Shown piece after piece: positions 45,980 to 53,633 of a stretch of DNA of 64,000 nucleotides. This DNA is from Thermoanaerobacteraceae bacterium (GTDB lineage: Bacteria > Bacillota > Thermoanaerobacteria > Thermoanaerobacterales > UBA4877): NCBI GenBank assembly GCA_030016635.1, contig JASEJQ010000005.1, forward strand, positions 1 to 64,000, written 5' to 3'. Position 1 is the first letter of the stretch. Each line of letters starts with the position of its first letter. The position numbers were made by a program, and so were the translations under genes. Under the pieces are notes generated by a model. That model saw only the letters and a list, made by a program, of their open reading frames with translations. It searched no databases and was not told where the DNA came from.

Positions 45980-46867
45980 TTAAACCTTAAGAAATCTGTG
46001 TATTGAAAGTGTGCTCCCCATAATCCCGATAATTAAACCTATGGAAAGAAGCATCAGGAAAATATTATCTATAACCACAGAGGCAGGAAGAAGGCCGAAG
46101 ACAAAGAAACTGCGTGTCAGATACTCCACCGCATAGCTATAGCTTATCCTCAATATTGCCAGAGCAGCGATAGTACCTGCGAATCCCAGAACCGCCCCTT
46201 CAATGATAAACGGCCATCGGATAAACCAGTCGGTGGCGCCTACATACCTCATTATGGTTATCTCTCTTCGCCTGGCATACACTGTTATCCTTATAGTGTT
46301 ATATATAATTACCACAGAAATAATAATAAGTATAACTATAAGCACAAGACTTATTATCCGTATTACATAGGTAAGATTCAATATCTTCTCCACTATGTCC
46401 TTGCCATACCTTACCTGATCAATCCCTTCCATACCCTTGATTGCATTTACCACGCTTTCTATTACCTGTGGCGAAGTGGTTTTAATGATAAATGATGCCG
46501 GCATAGGATTATCTCCCTCAAGACCAGCTAAAAGGTCGCTTCTATCACCCAGCTGTTTTTTAAAGTTCTCAAGTGCCTGTTCTTTTGATTCATACGTTAC
46601 CTCTTTTATGCCCTCTACAGATTTTATCCCGGCATCCAGAAGCTTTATATTTTCCTCACTTAAATCATCTTTTAGGAATGCCCTTATTTCAATCTGAGAT
46701 TCTATTTGTGAGACTATGTTGTCCACATTAAGAATCATGGCACTGAATATTCCAAGCATAAAGAGGGCGGCTATAACCGAAGAGATAGACGCTATGGTCA
46801 TGACTCTGTTGTGCCAGAGATTTGAAAAGCCCTCTTTAAAGTAATATCTGATATTACTTAACGACAT
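45980..46867 (-). CDS. ftsX: Cell-division ABC transporter permease FtsX
   Basis: A membrane subunit of FtsEX, 295 aa, with four helices: one near the N-terminus (MTIASISSVIAALFMLGIFSA), a large extracellular loop that contacts the hydrolase, and three near residues 170-290. The conserved ARRREITIMRYVGATDWFIRWPFIIEG stretch marks the family. The longer frame starts at GTG 46879, but AGAGGTG is spaced for ATG 46867 (MSLSNIRYYFKEG, typical of FtsX). It overlaps the ftsE end by 14 nt. Confidence 0.94.
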   Translation of the reverse strand: MSLSNIRYYFKEGFSNLWHNRVMTIASISSVIAALFMLGIFSAMILNVDNIVSQIESQIEIRAFLKDDLSEENIKLLDAGIKSVEGIKEVTYESKEQALENFKKQLGDRSDLLAGLEGDNPMPASFIIKTTSPQVIESVVNAIKGMEGIDQVRYGKDIVEKILNLTYVIRIISLVLIVILIIISVVIIYNTIRITVYARRREITIMRYVGATDWFIRWPFIIEGAVLGFAGTIAALAILRISYSYAVEYLTRSFFVFGLLPASVVIDNIFLMLLSIGLIIGIMGSTLSIHRFLKV

Positions 46868-47543
46868 CGCTGTATACACCTCTCGTCTGGTCTCTCACTA
46901 TATTGCCCTTGTGAAGAGAAATGACCCGTTTTTTCATATTTGTAACTATCTCTTTAGCATGGGTTGCTACCAGCACTGTGGTACCCCTCCTGTTTATCTC
47001 ACTGATAAGCTCCATAATTCCCCACGCTGTATCAGGGTCTAAGTTGCCAGTAGGTTCATCAGCTATAAGGATGGTAGGGTTATTGACAAGAGCTCTGGCT
47101 ATTGCAGCCCTCTGCTGCTCACCCCCTGATAATTCCCTGGGATACCTGTATGCCTTATCGGAAAGTCCCACCAGGGACAACACCATTGGCACCTGTTTTC
47201 TTATGGCACTCCCCTGTGCACCTGTTACTATAAGTGCGAAAGCAACGTTATCATATACAGTCTTTTCAGGTAAAAGTTTATAGTCCTGAAAGACAACCCC
47301 TAACTTTCTTCTGTAGTAAGGAATGTCCCCCGGCTTCATATGCGTAACATCATACCCATTTACCAGGATTTCACCGCTGGATGGGCCTTCTTCTTTCAAT
47401 ATGAGTTTTAGTATGGTTGATTTTCCAGCCCCGCTTGGTCCAACCAGAAATACAAATTCGCCCTTGTCGATAAAAAAGTTTATATTACTTAAAGCAATCA
47501 TATTTCCAGAATATTTTTTAGATACGCCTTTAAATTCAATCAT
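46854..47543 (-). CDS. ftsE: Cell-division ATP-binding protein FtsE
   Basis: A cytoplasmic ATPase of 229 aa with Walker A GPSGAGKST, Q-loop VFQDYKLLPEKTVYDNVAFAL, signature LSGGEQQRAAIARALVNNP and Walker B ILIADEPTGNLDP. With FtsX it relays ATP hydrolysis to a wall hydrolase outside the cell. GGAGG precedes ATG 47543 by 7 nt. It starts the ftsE-ftsX-M23-ctpA-minJ-like series. Confidence 0.95.
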   Translation of the reverse strand: MIEFKGVSKKYSGNMIALSNINFFIDKGEFVFLVGPSGAGKSTILKLILKEEGPSSGEILVNGYDVTHMKPGDIPYYRRKLGVVFQDYKLLPEKTVYDNVAFALIVTGAQGSAIRKQVPMVLSLVGLSDKAYRYPRELSGGEQQRAAIARALVNNPTILIADEPTGNLDPDTAWGIMELISEINRRGTTVLVATHAKEIVTNMKKRVISLHKGNIVRDQTRGVYSDVVK

Positions 47544-47741
47544 CAACGAACCTCCAAAAACGCATAATTACATGTATATACATATTTCTTCTTTTTTTAT
47601 CAAATTCCTGCTAAAATTAATAAAAAATATGTTGGTAATTGTTGGAAAGTAGTTGTGGATAAATCTGTTTAAATTGTTAATAACTACCATAGAATAAAGT
47701 ATTTATATGTTTGGGAAATTATATAATAGAGGTGAGATTAT

Positions 47742-47899
47742 ATGGTAAAAAAGAGGATTTCAGTATCACAGATGACTTCCCTTCTAATGATTCTTGTGAT
47801 ATCCACTGCAGATATATCGTCCCTGCAATAGTTGCAAAGCAGGCTGGAAGAGACTCCTGGATGTTTAGTGCCCTTATCATTACTGCCTTTTACCATTAA
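47742..47899 (+). pseudogene. N-terminal remnant of a GerAB/GerKB-type spore germination permease
   Basis: An ATG with GAGGTGA 8 nt upstream opens MVKKRISVSQMTSLLMILV and stops at TAG 47829. In the frame one base back the text continues IVAKQAGRDSWMFSALIITAF and stops again. The two pieces joined read like the first 50 residues of Spore_permease-family proteins, in which the first helix is followed by AK..GRD.W. So this is a frameshifted, truncated relic with an intact ribosome binding site. The rest of 47544-48112 shows nothing I can support. Confidence 0.62.
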
Positions 47900-48116
47900 C
47901 ACCAGTGGTATTCCTGGTTACTGTAATAATTTTGTCTATATCGTTATCTTTTAACCTATATCTTCATTAAAATCACTCTCTTGATTTATTATTGTAAAAA
48001 ACGTAGATTTTTATTAATAATCATTGTACAACATGTCAATATACATCTTTATCAACATTGTTTATAATTAAGACAAAGATTTGTTCCAACTACATAATTT
48101 TGCAGGCATATCAATA

Positions 48117-48170
48117 TATGTCAATAACATCCCGGCACCTGATCGCTCGTTTTGATACTCTAAAGAATTT
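48117..48170 (+). repeat. Left-end fragment of the structured intergenic repeat (copy E)
   Basis: This copy runs TATGTCAATAACATCC, then CACCTGATCGCTCG, then GATACTCTAAAGAATT. Its first 16 bases follow the variant seen in copy F (57665) rather than D, so at least two left-end subtypes exist. No core or right end follows. It lies just upstream of the MsmX-like ATPase gene. Confidence 0.85.
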
Positions 48171-48228
48171 GTTGCTGTATACTCATATTTAACTTTAACT
48201 AACTGAACATAATAAGGGAGTGGATTAA

Positions 48229-49338
48229 ATGGCTGATGTGGTATTCAAGAATATATCAAAAATATATACCGGTGGAGTAAAAGCTGTAGATGATTTCAAC
48301 CTGGAAATCAAAGATAAGGAGTTCATTGTACTGGTAGGACCTTCAGGATGTGGTAAATCCACGACTCTCCGCATGGTTGCCGGTTTGGAAGAGATAAGTT
48401 CCGGCGAACTGTATATAGATGGACGTCTGGTCAATGACGTACCACCTAAGGATAGGGATATAGCAATGGTCTTTCAGAACTATGCCCTTTACCCACATAT
48501 GAATGTCTATGAAAACATGGCCTTCGGGCTTAAACTGAGGAAAACACCAAAAGATGAGATAGACAGAAGGGTAAAAGAGGCTGCAAAAATACTTGAAATT
48601 GAAGGCCTGCTAAACAGAAAGCCAAAGGCCTTATCAGGCGGTCAGAGACAGAGGGTCGCATTAGGTAGGGCTATAGTAAGAAATCCAAAGGTATTCCTTA
48701 TGGATGAGCCATTATCCAACCTGGATGCAAAACTCAGAGTCCAGATGAGGACAGAGCTTGCAAAGCTGCATGATAGGCTGCAAACCACATTTATATATGT
48801 CACACATGACCAGACAGAGGCCATGACCATGGGAGATAGGATAGTTGTAATGAAGGACGGAGTAATACAGCAGGTAGCTTCTCCACAGGAGATATACAAT
48901 AAACCATCCAATATATTTGTAGCCGGATTTATTGGAAGTCCTGAAATGAACTTCATAGATGGACACATCACTGTAAAGAATGGCAAATACTTTATCAATT
49001 TCAAAGATATAAATCTCGCCCTGCCTGAGGGCATCGCCAAGACAATCAATCCCGATTTCATAAATAAAGATATCGTTATAGGTATAAGGCCGGAGGATAT
49101 TCATGATGAAGAAATGTTTTTAGAGACATTCCCCGAATATACTTTCAATGCAAAGGTAGAGGTTGTGGAGCTCTTAGGTTCAGAGACATATCTGTATCTG
49201 CAGTATGATGGAATTCCACTCACAGCCAGGGTAGACCCGAGGAGTGTTGCCAGAAGTGGTGATATGGTAAAAATCGGCTTTGACATGAATAAGATACACA
49301 TATTTGATAAAGAAACCACAAAACGTGTAATGGATTAG
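48229..49338 (+). CDS. msmX: MsmX/UgpC-type sugar ABC transporter ATPase
   Basis: A 369-aa ATP-binding subunit for carbohydrate uptake. Walker A is GPSGCGKST, signature LSGGQRQRVALGRAIVRNP, Walker B VFLMDEPLSNLDAKLR, with the H-loop in YVTHDQTEAMTMGD, followed by a C-terminal TOBE/MalK-type regulatory domain (about residues 240-369). No permease or binding protein is adjacent. In Firmicutes such lone MsmX ATPases serve several sugar transporters. GGGAG precedes the ATG, and a strong terminator follows. Confidence 0.93.
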   Translation: MADVVFKNISKIYTGGVKAVDDFNLEIKDKEFIVLVGPSGCGKSTTLRMVAGLEEISSGELYIDGRLVNDVPPKDRDIAMVFQNYALYPHMNVYENMAFGLKLRKTPKDEIDRRVKEAAKILEIEGLLNRKPKALSGGQRQRVALGRAIVRNPKVFLMDEPLSNLDAKLRVQMRTELAKLHDRLQTTFIYVTHDQTEAMTMGDRIVVMKDGVIQQVASPQEIYNKPSNIFVAGFIGSPEMNFIDGHITVKNGKYFINFKDINLALPEGIAKTINPDFINKDIVIGIRPEDIHDEEMFLETFPEYTFNAKVEVVELLGSETYLYLQYDGIPLTARVDPRSVARSGDMVKIGFDMNKIHIFDKETTKRVMD

Positions 49339-49387
49339 AAATAAAAAGCAGGGAAGGCGTACCCCTCCTATTCCCTGTTTTTTATTT
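49339..49387 (+). terminator. Rho-independent terminator after the MsmX-like gene
   Basis: CAGGGAA (49349-49355) pairs with TTCCCTG (49371-49377). Outside this, an A-rich 5' flank pairs with TTTTTTATTT on the 3' side, which is also the U-tract. The loop is 15 nt. Confidence 0.88.
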
Positions 49388-49388
49388 T

Positions 49389-49397
49389 TGGTATACT
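49389..49397 (+). promoter_or_regulatory. Extended -10 element for the CdaR-type regulator
   Basis: TGGTATACT lies right after the terminator and 17 bp before the regulator start, so the leader would be very short. No clear -35 is seen. Confidence 0.35.
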
Positions 49398-49414
49398 ATA
49401 ATTGGTGATTGATG

Positions 49415-50287
49415 ATGAATGATTATTTAACCCAATTTATTAATGAACTATCTTCTAAAACAGCAAATATGAAAATCCAGTGTAAAGACGTACCGTTCGA
49501 GGGAGCTGCAGAGGAACGTTTTGGTTTTGACAGGTGCTATGTTGCTGCAGATTTTGAAAATGGTGACCGCAAAAGATTTTTAACCCTGATAAGGGAACTT
49601 TATGAGGAAAGACTGAAAAATAAAATAGATAGGGCTATTATGGGTATAGAGCACGGCATAGACCTGCCTTTTCCATTGGCTGTCCTTTCTATCGAGAGCA
49701 GCAGTTATAATGATATGCAGGACCTTTTATACACACTTTTTGAATCAGTATTCAGCTATATCAGCAATAATACGCTCAATGTGTTTCTGCCTATAGATAC
49801 TGTAGAAAACCTCGAGGAATCAGTCTCGGCGGTACATGAAAGCATAACAGAGGACCTGTATCTCAAAGCAAGAATAGGTGTTGGAATGCTGTCTAAGTCC
49901 GATATTGATTTGAAACTGAGCTTTCAGACATCCCGAGCGGCTTTAAAACTCTGCAGCGAATTTAAAAAAGATGTGGTATTTTACCATAAAGAGTGGCTTG
50001 AAATGCTCATTTTGTCCATACCTGAAAGGGCCAGGACGGAATTTGTGAGAGAAAATTTTAAAAACCCGGATATATTAAGCGACAATGAGACATTAAAGAC
50101 CATAACAACATTTTTAAATTGCAGTCTGAACCTCTCCAAGGCTTCTCGACTGCTCTTTATCCACCGAAATACCCTGTCATACCGTCTGGATAAAATCCAT
50201 AGTGAAACCGGTCTGGATATAAGGAATTTTGAAGACGCCATGAAGATGAAGCTTTGCCTTGAAATCTTAGATTTGGGGCAAATATAG
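49415..50287 (+). CDS. CdaR/PucR-type transcriptional regulator
   Basis: A 290-aa cytosolic regulator with the C-terminal helix-turn-helix of the PucR/CdaR family (LNCSLNLSKASRLLFIHRNTLSYRLDKIHSETGLDIRNFEDAMKMKLCLEI). The N-terminal two-thirds is a GGDEF-like or PucR-type middle domain without a recognised ligand pocket. It follows the MsmX-like ATPase in the same direction, so control of sugar uptake is plausible. GGTGAT is spaced 5 nt from ATG 49415; TTG 49409 and ATG 49412 are less well placed. Confidence 0.82.
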   Translation: MNDYLTQFINELSSKTANMKIQCKDVPFEGAAEERFGFDRCYVAADFENGDRKRFLTLIRELYEERLKNKIDRAIMGIEHGIDLPFPLAVLSIESSSYNDMQDLLYTLFESVFSYISNNTLNVFLPIDTVENLEESVSAVHESITEDLYLKARIGVGMLSKSDIDLKLSFQTSRAALKLCSEFKKDVVFYHKEWLEMLILSIPERARTEFVRENFKNPDILSDNETLKTITTFLNCSLNLSKASRLLFIHRNTLSYRLDKIHSETGLDIRNFEDAMKMKLCLEILDLGQI

Positions 50288-50355
50288 CCGGGACATCCGG
50301 CATGGACGCTTGATGTCCCGAGTCGTAGGCGCGGACGTCGCATGGAGGCGTACCC
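50288..50355 (-). repeat. Core-only, inverted fragment of the structured repeat (copy H)
   Basis: Read on the minus strand this matches the central part of the full copies: CGGGTACGCCTCCAT, then a hairpin, then GTCCATGCC..ATGTCCCGG. It fits copy F best. The stem GGGACATC/GATGTCCC is intact. It fills the 75 bp between two convergent genes and may act as their shared transcript end. Confidence 0.75.
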
Positions 50356-50362
50356 GAATATC

Positions 50363-51148
50363 CTATTTTATTGAAGTCAACATGTCCTTATTTTTTTCGA
50401 ATATCAATCTCAAACCCTCCATGGTAAGGAGGCTATTTACCTCATCAATCTCTTCAGATTCATCGGATATAAGCCTGGCCAGGCCGCCCGTAGCTACCAC
50501 AAAGGCATCCCTGCCCAGTTCTTTCTTCATCCTCTTCACTACATAATCCACCAATCCCACATAACCGTATATAATGCCTGCCTGCATTCCCGCCACAGTA
50601 TTTCTTGCTATCACCCTATCAGGCTTTTCCAGTTCTATCTTGGGAAGTTTTGCCGTCCTCTGGAATAAGGCATCGGCTGAAATAACAACACCAGGAGCTA
50701 TGGCACCGCCCAGGTATTCGGCCTTCTCTGTTACAGCACAGAATGTAGTAGCTGTACCAAAATCTATAATAATAACCGGCCCACCATATATTTCATATGC
50801 AGCCACAGCGTTGACTATCCTGTCTGCACCCACCTCTTTGGGGTTATCATATTTGATATTCAGTCCTGTCTTTATACCAGGACCTATAAAAATAGGCTGA
50901 ATCCTGAGGTACTTTATGCACATGCTGAAAAGAGCATGATTTACAGGTGGTACCACAGAGGATATAATTACTGAATCTATGGAATTAATGGGTATACTTG
51001 ACCAATCCAGCATTTCTTTTACCAGAAGTCCATATTCATCAGATGATTTATCCCTGTCGGTAGAATACCTCCAGGAGTGAAGCAGTTTATTTCCATCAAA
51101 AACACCCATTACAATGTTCGTATTTCCCACATCAAATGCCAGCAGCAT
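50363..51148 (-). CDS. coaX: Type III pantothenate kinase
   Basis: First step of CoA synthesis, phosphorylating pantothenate. The 261-aa ASKHA-fold protein shows [17 protein letters not shown] at the N-terminus, [37 protein letters not shown], and [32 protein letters not shown] is spaced 6 nt from ATG 51148, so the nine-codon-longer frame is dropped. It follows the S58 peptidase gene by 4 nt. Confidence 0.95.
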   Translation of the reverse strand: MLLAFDVGNTNIVMGVFDGNKLLHSWRYSTDRDKSSDEYGLLVKEMLDWSSIPINSIDSVIISSVVPPVNHALFSMCIKYLRIQPIFIGPGIKTGLNIKYDNPKEVGADRIVNAVAAYEIYGGPVIIIDFGTATTFCAVTEKAEYLGGAIAPGVVISADALFQRTAKLPKIELEKPDRVIARNTVAGMQAGIIYGYVGLVDYVVKRMKKELGRDAFVVATGGLARLISDESEEIDEVNSLLTMEGLRLIFEKNKDMLTSIK

Positions 51149-51152
51149 ATAA

Positions 51153-52112
51153 TCATCCTCTCTTAGCAATCTCACTATATGATGGAAGTCCCATGATACC
51201 CTCTGCAGCTTTCAAAGCATTTATGATAGCCTTTTCCACCACCTCTGCAGCAGCTTCACACAGGGTTAAAATATCAAATTCTATATCACCCGTCGACATA
51301 GTAAAAACACAATCCCCATCGTAAACCGTATGTACAGGTTTAATAACGCGAGAATAGCCATCGTGGGCTACCTGCGCCATCTTATTAGCTTCTTCTTTGG
51401 AAAGAGAAGCATTGGTAGCAACCACTGAAAGGGTTGTATTTTTGCCCCATGGTTTACTATTTAATATATGACTTTTTAAATATTCGTATGTATTTAGAAA
51501 ACTGCCATCCTCATTTCTTGCTCCAGCTATAATACACCCGTCTTCATATATATCGCCCAGAGCATTTACCACACTCAATGCACCTATGATTACACCATTG
51601 CCAAGCTCTATGGAATAGCTTCCAATACCGCTCTTCATGGCCCATTCCATTCCACGTATTTTGCCGACACTGGCGCCGGTACCAACTCCTACAGACCCTT
51701 GCTCTACCTTGCAGTCCGAGGAGTTTCTTGCAGCCATGTATCCCATTTTTTTATCTGGCCTGACACTCGGGTCTCCTACGTCAAGGTCATATATGACGGC
51801 TGCAGGTACGATGGGTACTATGGCACTCCCTGTATGAAAGCCAATACCCTTTTCTTCCAGATACTGCATAACACCGCCAGCAGCATCAATGCCAAAGGCA
51901 CTGCCGCCTGTCAGAAGGACTGCATGTATTTTTTTGACAAGATTGGTCGGGTGGAGGAGGTCTGTCTCTCTGGTACCGGGTGACGAACCCCTTACATCCA
52001 CACCAGCTACAGCACCACTCTCTGCAATCACTACAGTACAACCTGTAAATGCCTTATAGTCGCTGAAATGTCCTACTTTTATACCAGGAACATCTGTTAT
52101 CGTACCATTCAT
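51153..52112 (-). CDS. S58-family P1 aminopeptidase (DmpA-like)
   Basis: A 319-aa Ntn-type self-processing peptidase of the DmpA/BapA family. Motifs are [55 protein letters not shown] and the region of the autocleavage Ser/Thr near residues 230-245 ([27 protein letters not shown]). The natural substrate is unknown; relatives release N-terminal D-Ala or beta-amino acids. It is transcribed with coaX. GGAGGGG precedes the ATG. Confidence 0.9.
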   Translation of the reverse strand: MNGTITDVPGIKVGHFSDYKAFTGCTVVIAESGAVAGVDVRGSSPGTRETDLLHPTNLVKKIHAVLLTGGSAFGIDAAGGVMQYLEEKGIGFHTGSAIVPIVPAAVIYDLDVGDPSVRPDKKMGYMAARNSSDCKVEQGSVGVGTGASVGKIRGMEWAMKSGIGSYSIELGNGVIIGALSVVNALGDIYEDGCIIAGARNEDGSFLNTYEYLKSHILNSKPWGKNTTLSVVATNASLSKEEANKMAQVAHDGYSRVIKPVHTVYDGDCVFTMSTGDIEFDILTLCEAAAEVVEKAIINALKAAEGIMGLPSYSEIAKRG

Positions 52113-52141
52113 TTTTATCCCCTCCCCAAAAATCTAATAAT

Positions 52142-52150
52142 ATTATACCA
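52142..52150 (-). promoter_or_regulatory. Extended -10 for the S58/coaX operon
   Basis: The minus strand reads TGGTATAAT, 30 bp before the S58 peptidase start. The remainder of the 216-bp divergent region to lysA shows no recognisable lysine riboswitch or T-box. Confidence 0.45.
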
Positions 52151-52328
52151 CATGTTAACATTTTACGTATCTATTTCATATGCATCATCAGGCAGTGCTA
52201 AAATATATACTTCACAAAATATGTCCAGGATAGTAATATATAAAATATAAAATTAATTTTCGGCAGATGGTAAGTTACATGCCTTGTAAGATATTAGCAG
52301 TTAATCAAAATTAATTGGGGGAGATCTA

Positions 52329-53606
52329 ATGATAATAAATGCAAAAGGACATCTGGAAATAGGGGGAATTGATGCGGTAGATCTGGCAAGAGAATTTGGT
52401 ACACCCCTTTACTGCATTGATGAAAAAATATTGAGAAGCAATATAAATGAATATAAATTGGGTTTTAAAGACATAAATTCCGATATAGCTTATGCCGGCA
52501 AGGCATTTCTTACTGTTGCTATGTGTCAAATAATAAAAGAAGAAAACCTTAGCTTAGACGTGGTATCCGGTGGAGAGCTATACACTGCAATGAAGGCAAG
52601 TTTTGATATGAAACGCATATTTTTCCACGGAAATAATAAGGACATTGCTGAGCTTGATATGGCAGTCCGGAATAGAGTTGGGAGAATTGTAGTAGATAAC
52701 TATCATGAGCTTGATTTGCTTGAAATAATAACACAAAACAGCGGGAAGCAGCAGGATATATTGCTCAGGCTCTCACCCGGTATTGAAGCTCATACTCATT
52801 CATATATAAGTACCGGTCAGATAGACTCGAAATTTGGTTTTGGCATAAACGACGGTAGCGCCATGGAGGCAATCAAGAAGATATTAAGCATCAAGGGGTT
52901 GAATTTGAAAGGCATACATGCTCATATCGGTTCGCAGATATTTACACTTGATTCATTCAGTGAAGAAATAAAAGTGCTGTGTCAGTTCTTAAATAGGATA
53001 AAAGAAGAAACTGGCTGGGAGGCTGAAGACCTGGATATAGGCGGAGGTCTCGGAATAAGGTATAACGGCCTGGATAGTCCGCCAACCATCAGTGAATACT
53101 CCAGGATTATTGTAGAAAGTTTCAATGAATCTATTGCTGAATCTCAGATAAGAAAACCCAGGCTCATTGTGGAACCAGGCCGTTCGATAATAGGAGACGC
53201 TGGATATACCCTTTATACAGTGGGAGCAATAAAAAATATACCGGGCATAAGAAAATATGTGTCAGTAGATGGAGGCATGACGGACAACCCCAGGACAGCA
53301 CTTTACGGTGCAAAGTACCATGCAGTAATTGCCAATAAAGCCGGATTGGAACCTGCAGAGACCGTATCTATAGCAGGAAAATGCTGTGAGTCAGGCGATA
53401 TGCTGATATGGGATATTGATATGCCCATTATAGAGTCAGGGGATATACTAACAGTATTCTCTACGGGGGCATACAACTACTCCATGTCCAGCAACTACAA
53501 CAGGCTGCCAAGACCGGCCGTTGTACTGGTAAAAGACGGCCAGGCCAGGATAATAGTGAAGAGAGAGACCTATGAGGATATTATAAGAAATGATATCATG
53601 ATTTAA
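52329..53606 (+). CDS. lysA: Diaminopimelate decarboxylase
   Basis: A PLP enzyme making lysine from meso-diaminopimelate. The 425-aa protein shows the PLP lysine in AYAGKAFLT (Lys58), HAHIGSQI, DIGGGLGIRY, VEPGRSIIG, and the active-site CCESGD contributed across the dimer, then GAYNYSMSSNYNRLPRPAVVLV. GGGGGAG is 5 nt ahead of ATG 52329. It is a single gene ending in a shared terminator. Confidence 0.95.
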   Translation: MIINAKGHLEIGGIDAVDLAREFGTPLYCIDEKILRSNINEYKLGFKDINSDIAYAGKAFLTVAMCQIIKEENLSLDVVSGGELYTAMKASFDMKRIFFHGNNKDIAELDMAVRNRVGRIVVDNYHELDLLEIITQNSGKQQDILLRLSPGIEAHTHSYISTGQIDSKFGFGINDGSAMEAIKKILSIKGLNLKGIHAHIGSQIFTLDSFSEEIKVLCQFLNRIKEETGWEAEDLDIGGGLGIRYNGLDSPPTISEYSRIIVESFNESIAESQIRKPRLIVEPGRSIIGDAGYTLYTVGAIKNIPGIRKYVSVDGGMTDNPRTALYGAKYHAVIANKAGLEPAETVSIAGKCCESGDMLIWDIDMPIIESGDILTVFSTGAYNYSMSSNYNRLPRPAVVLVKDGQARIIVKRETYEDIIRNDIMI

Positions 53607-53607
53607 A

Positions 53608-53629
53608 AAGGAGGCATCTCTGCCTCCTT
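53608..53629. terminator. Bidirectional terminator between lysA and the NhaC-type gene
   Basis: A perfect 9-bp stem, AAGGAGGCA (53608-53616) with TGCCTCCTT (53621-53629), has a TCTC loop. T-rich tracts follow in both directions (TAAATTTATTTATT on plus, TTTAAATC on minus). Confidence 0.88.
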
Positions 53630-53633
53630 AAAT

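Noticed and set aside
52113-52328. A lysine riboswitch or T-box ahead of lysA.
   Set aside because: The 216-bp divergent space lacks a T-box sequence, a specifier-type stem and a terminator before the start codon.
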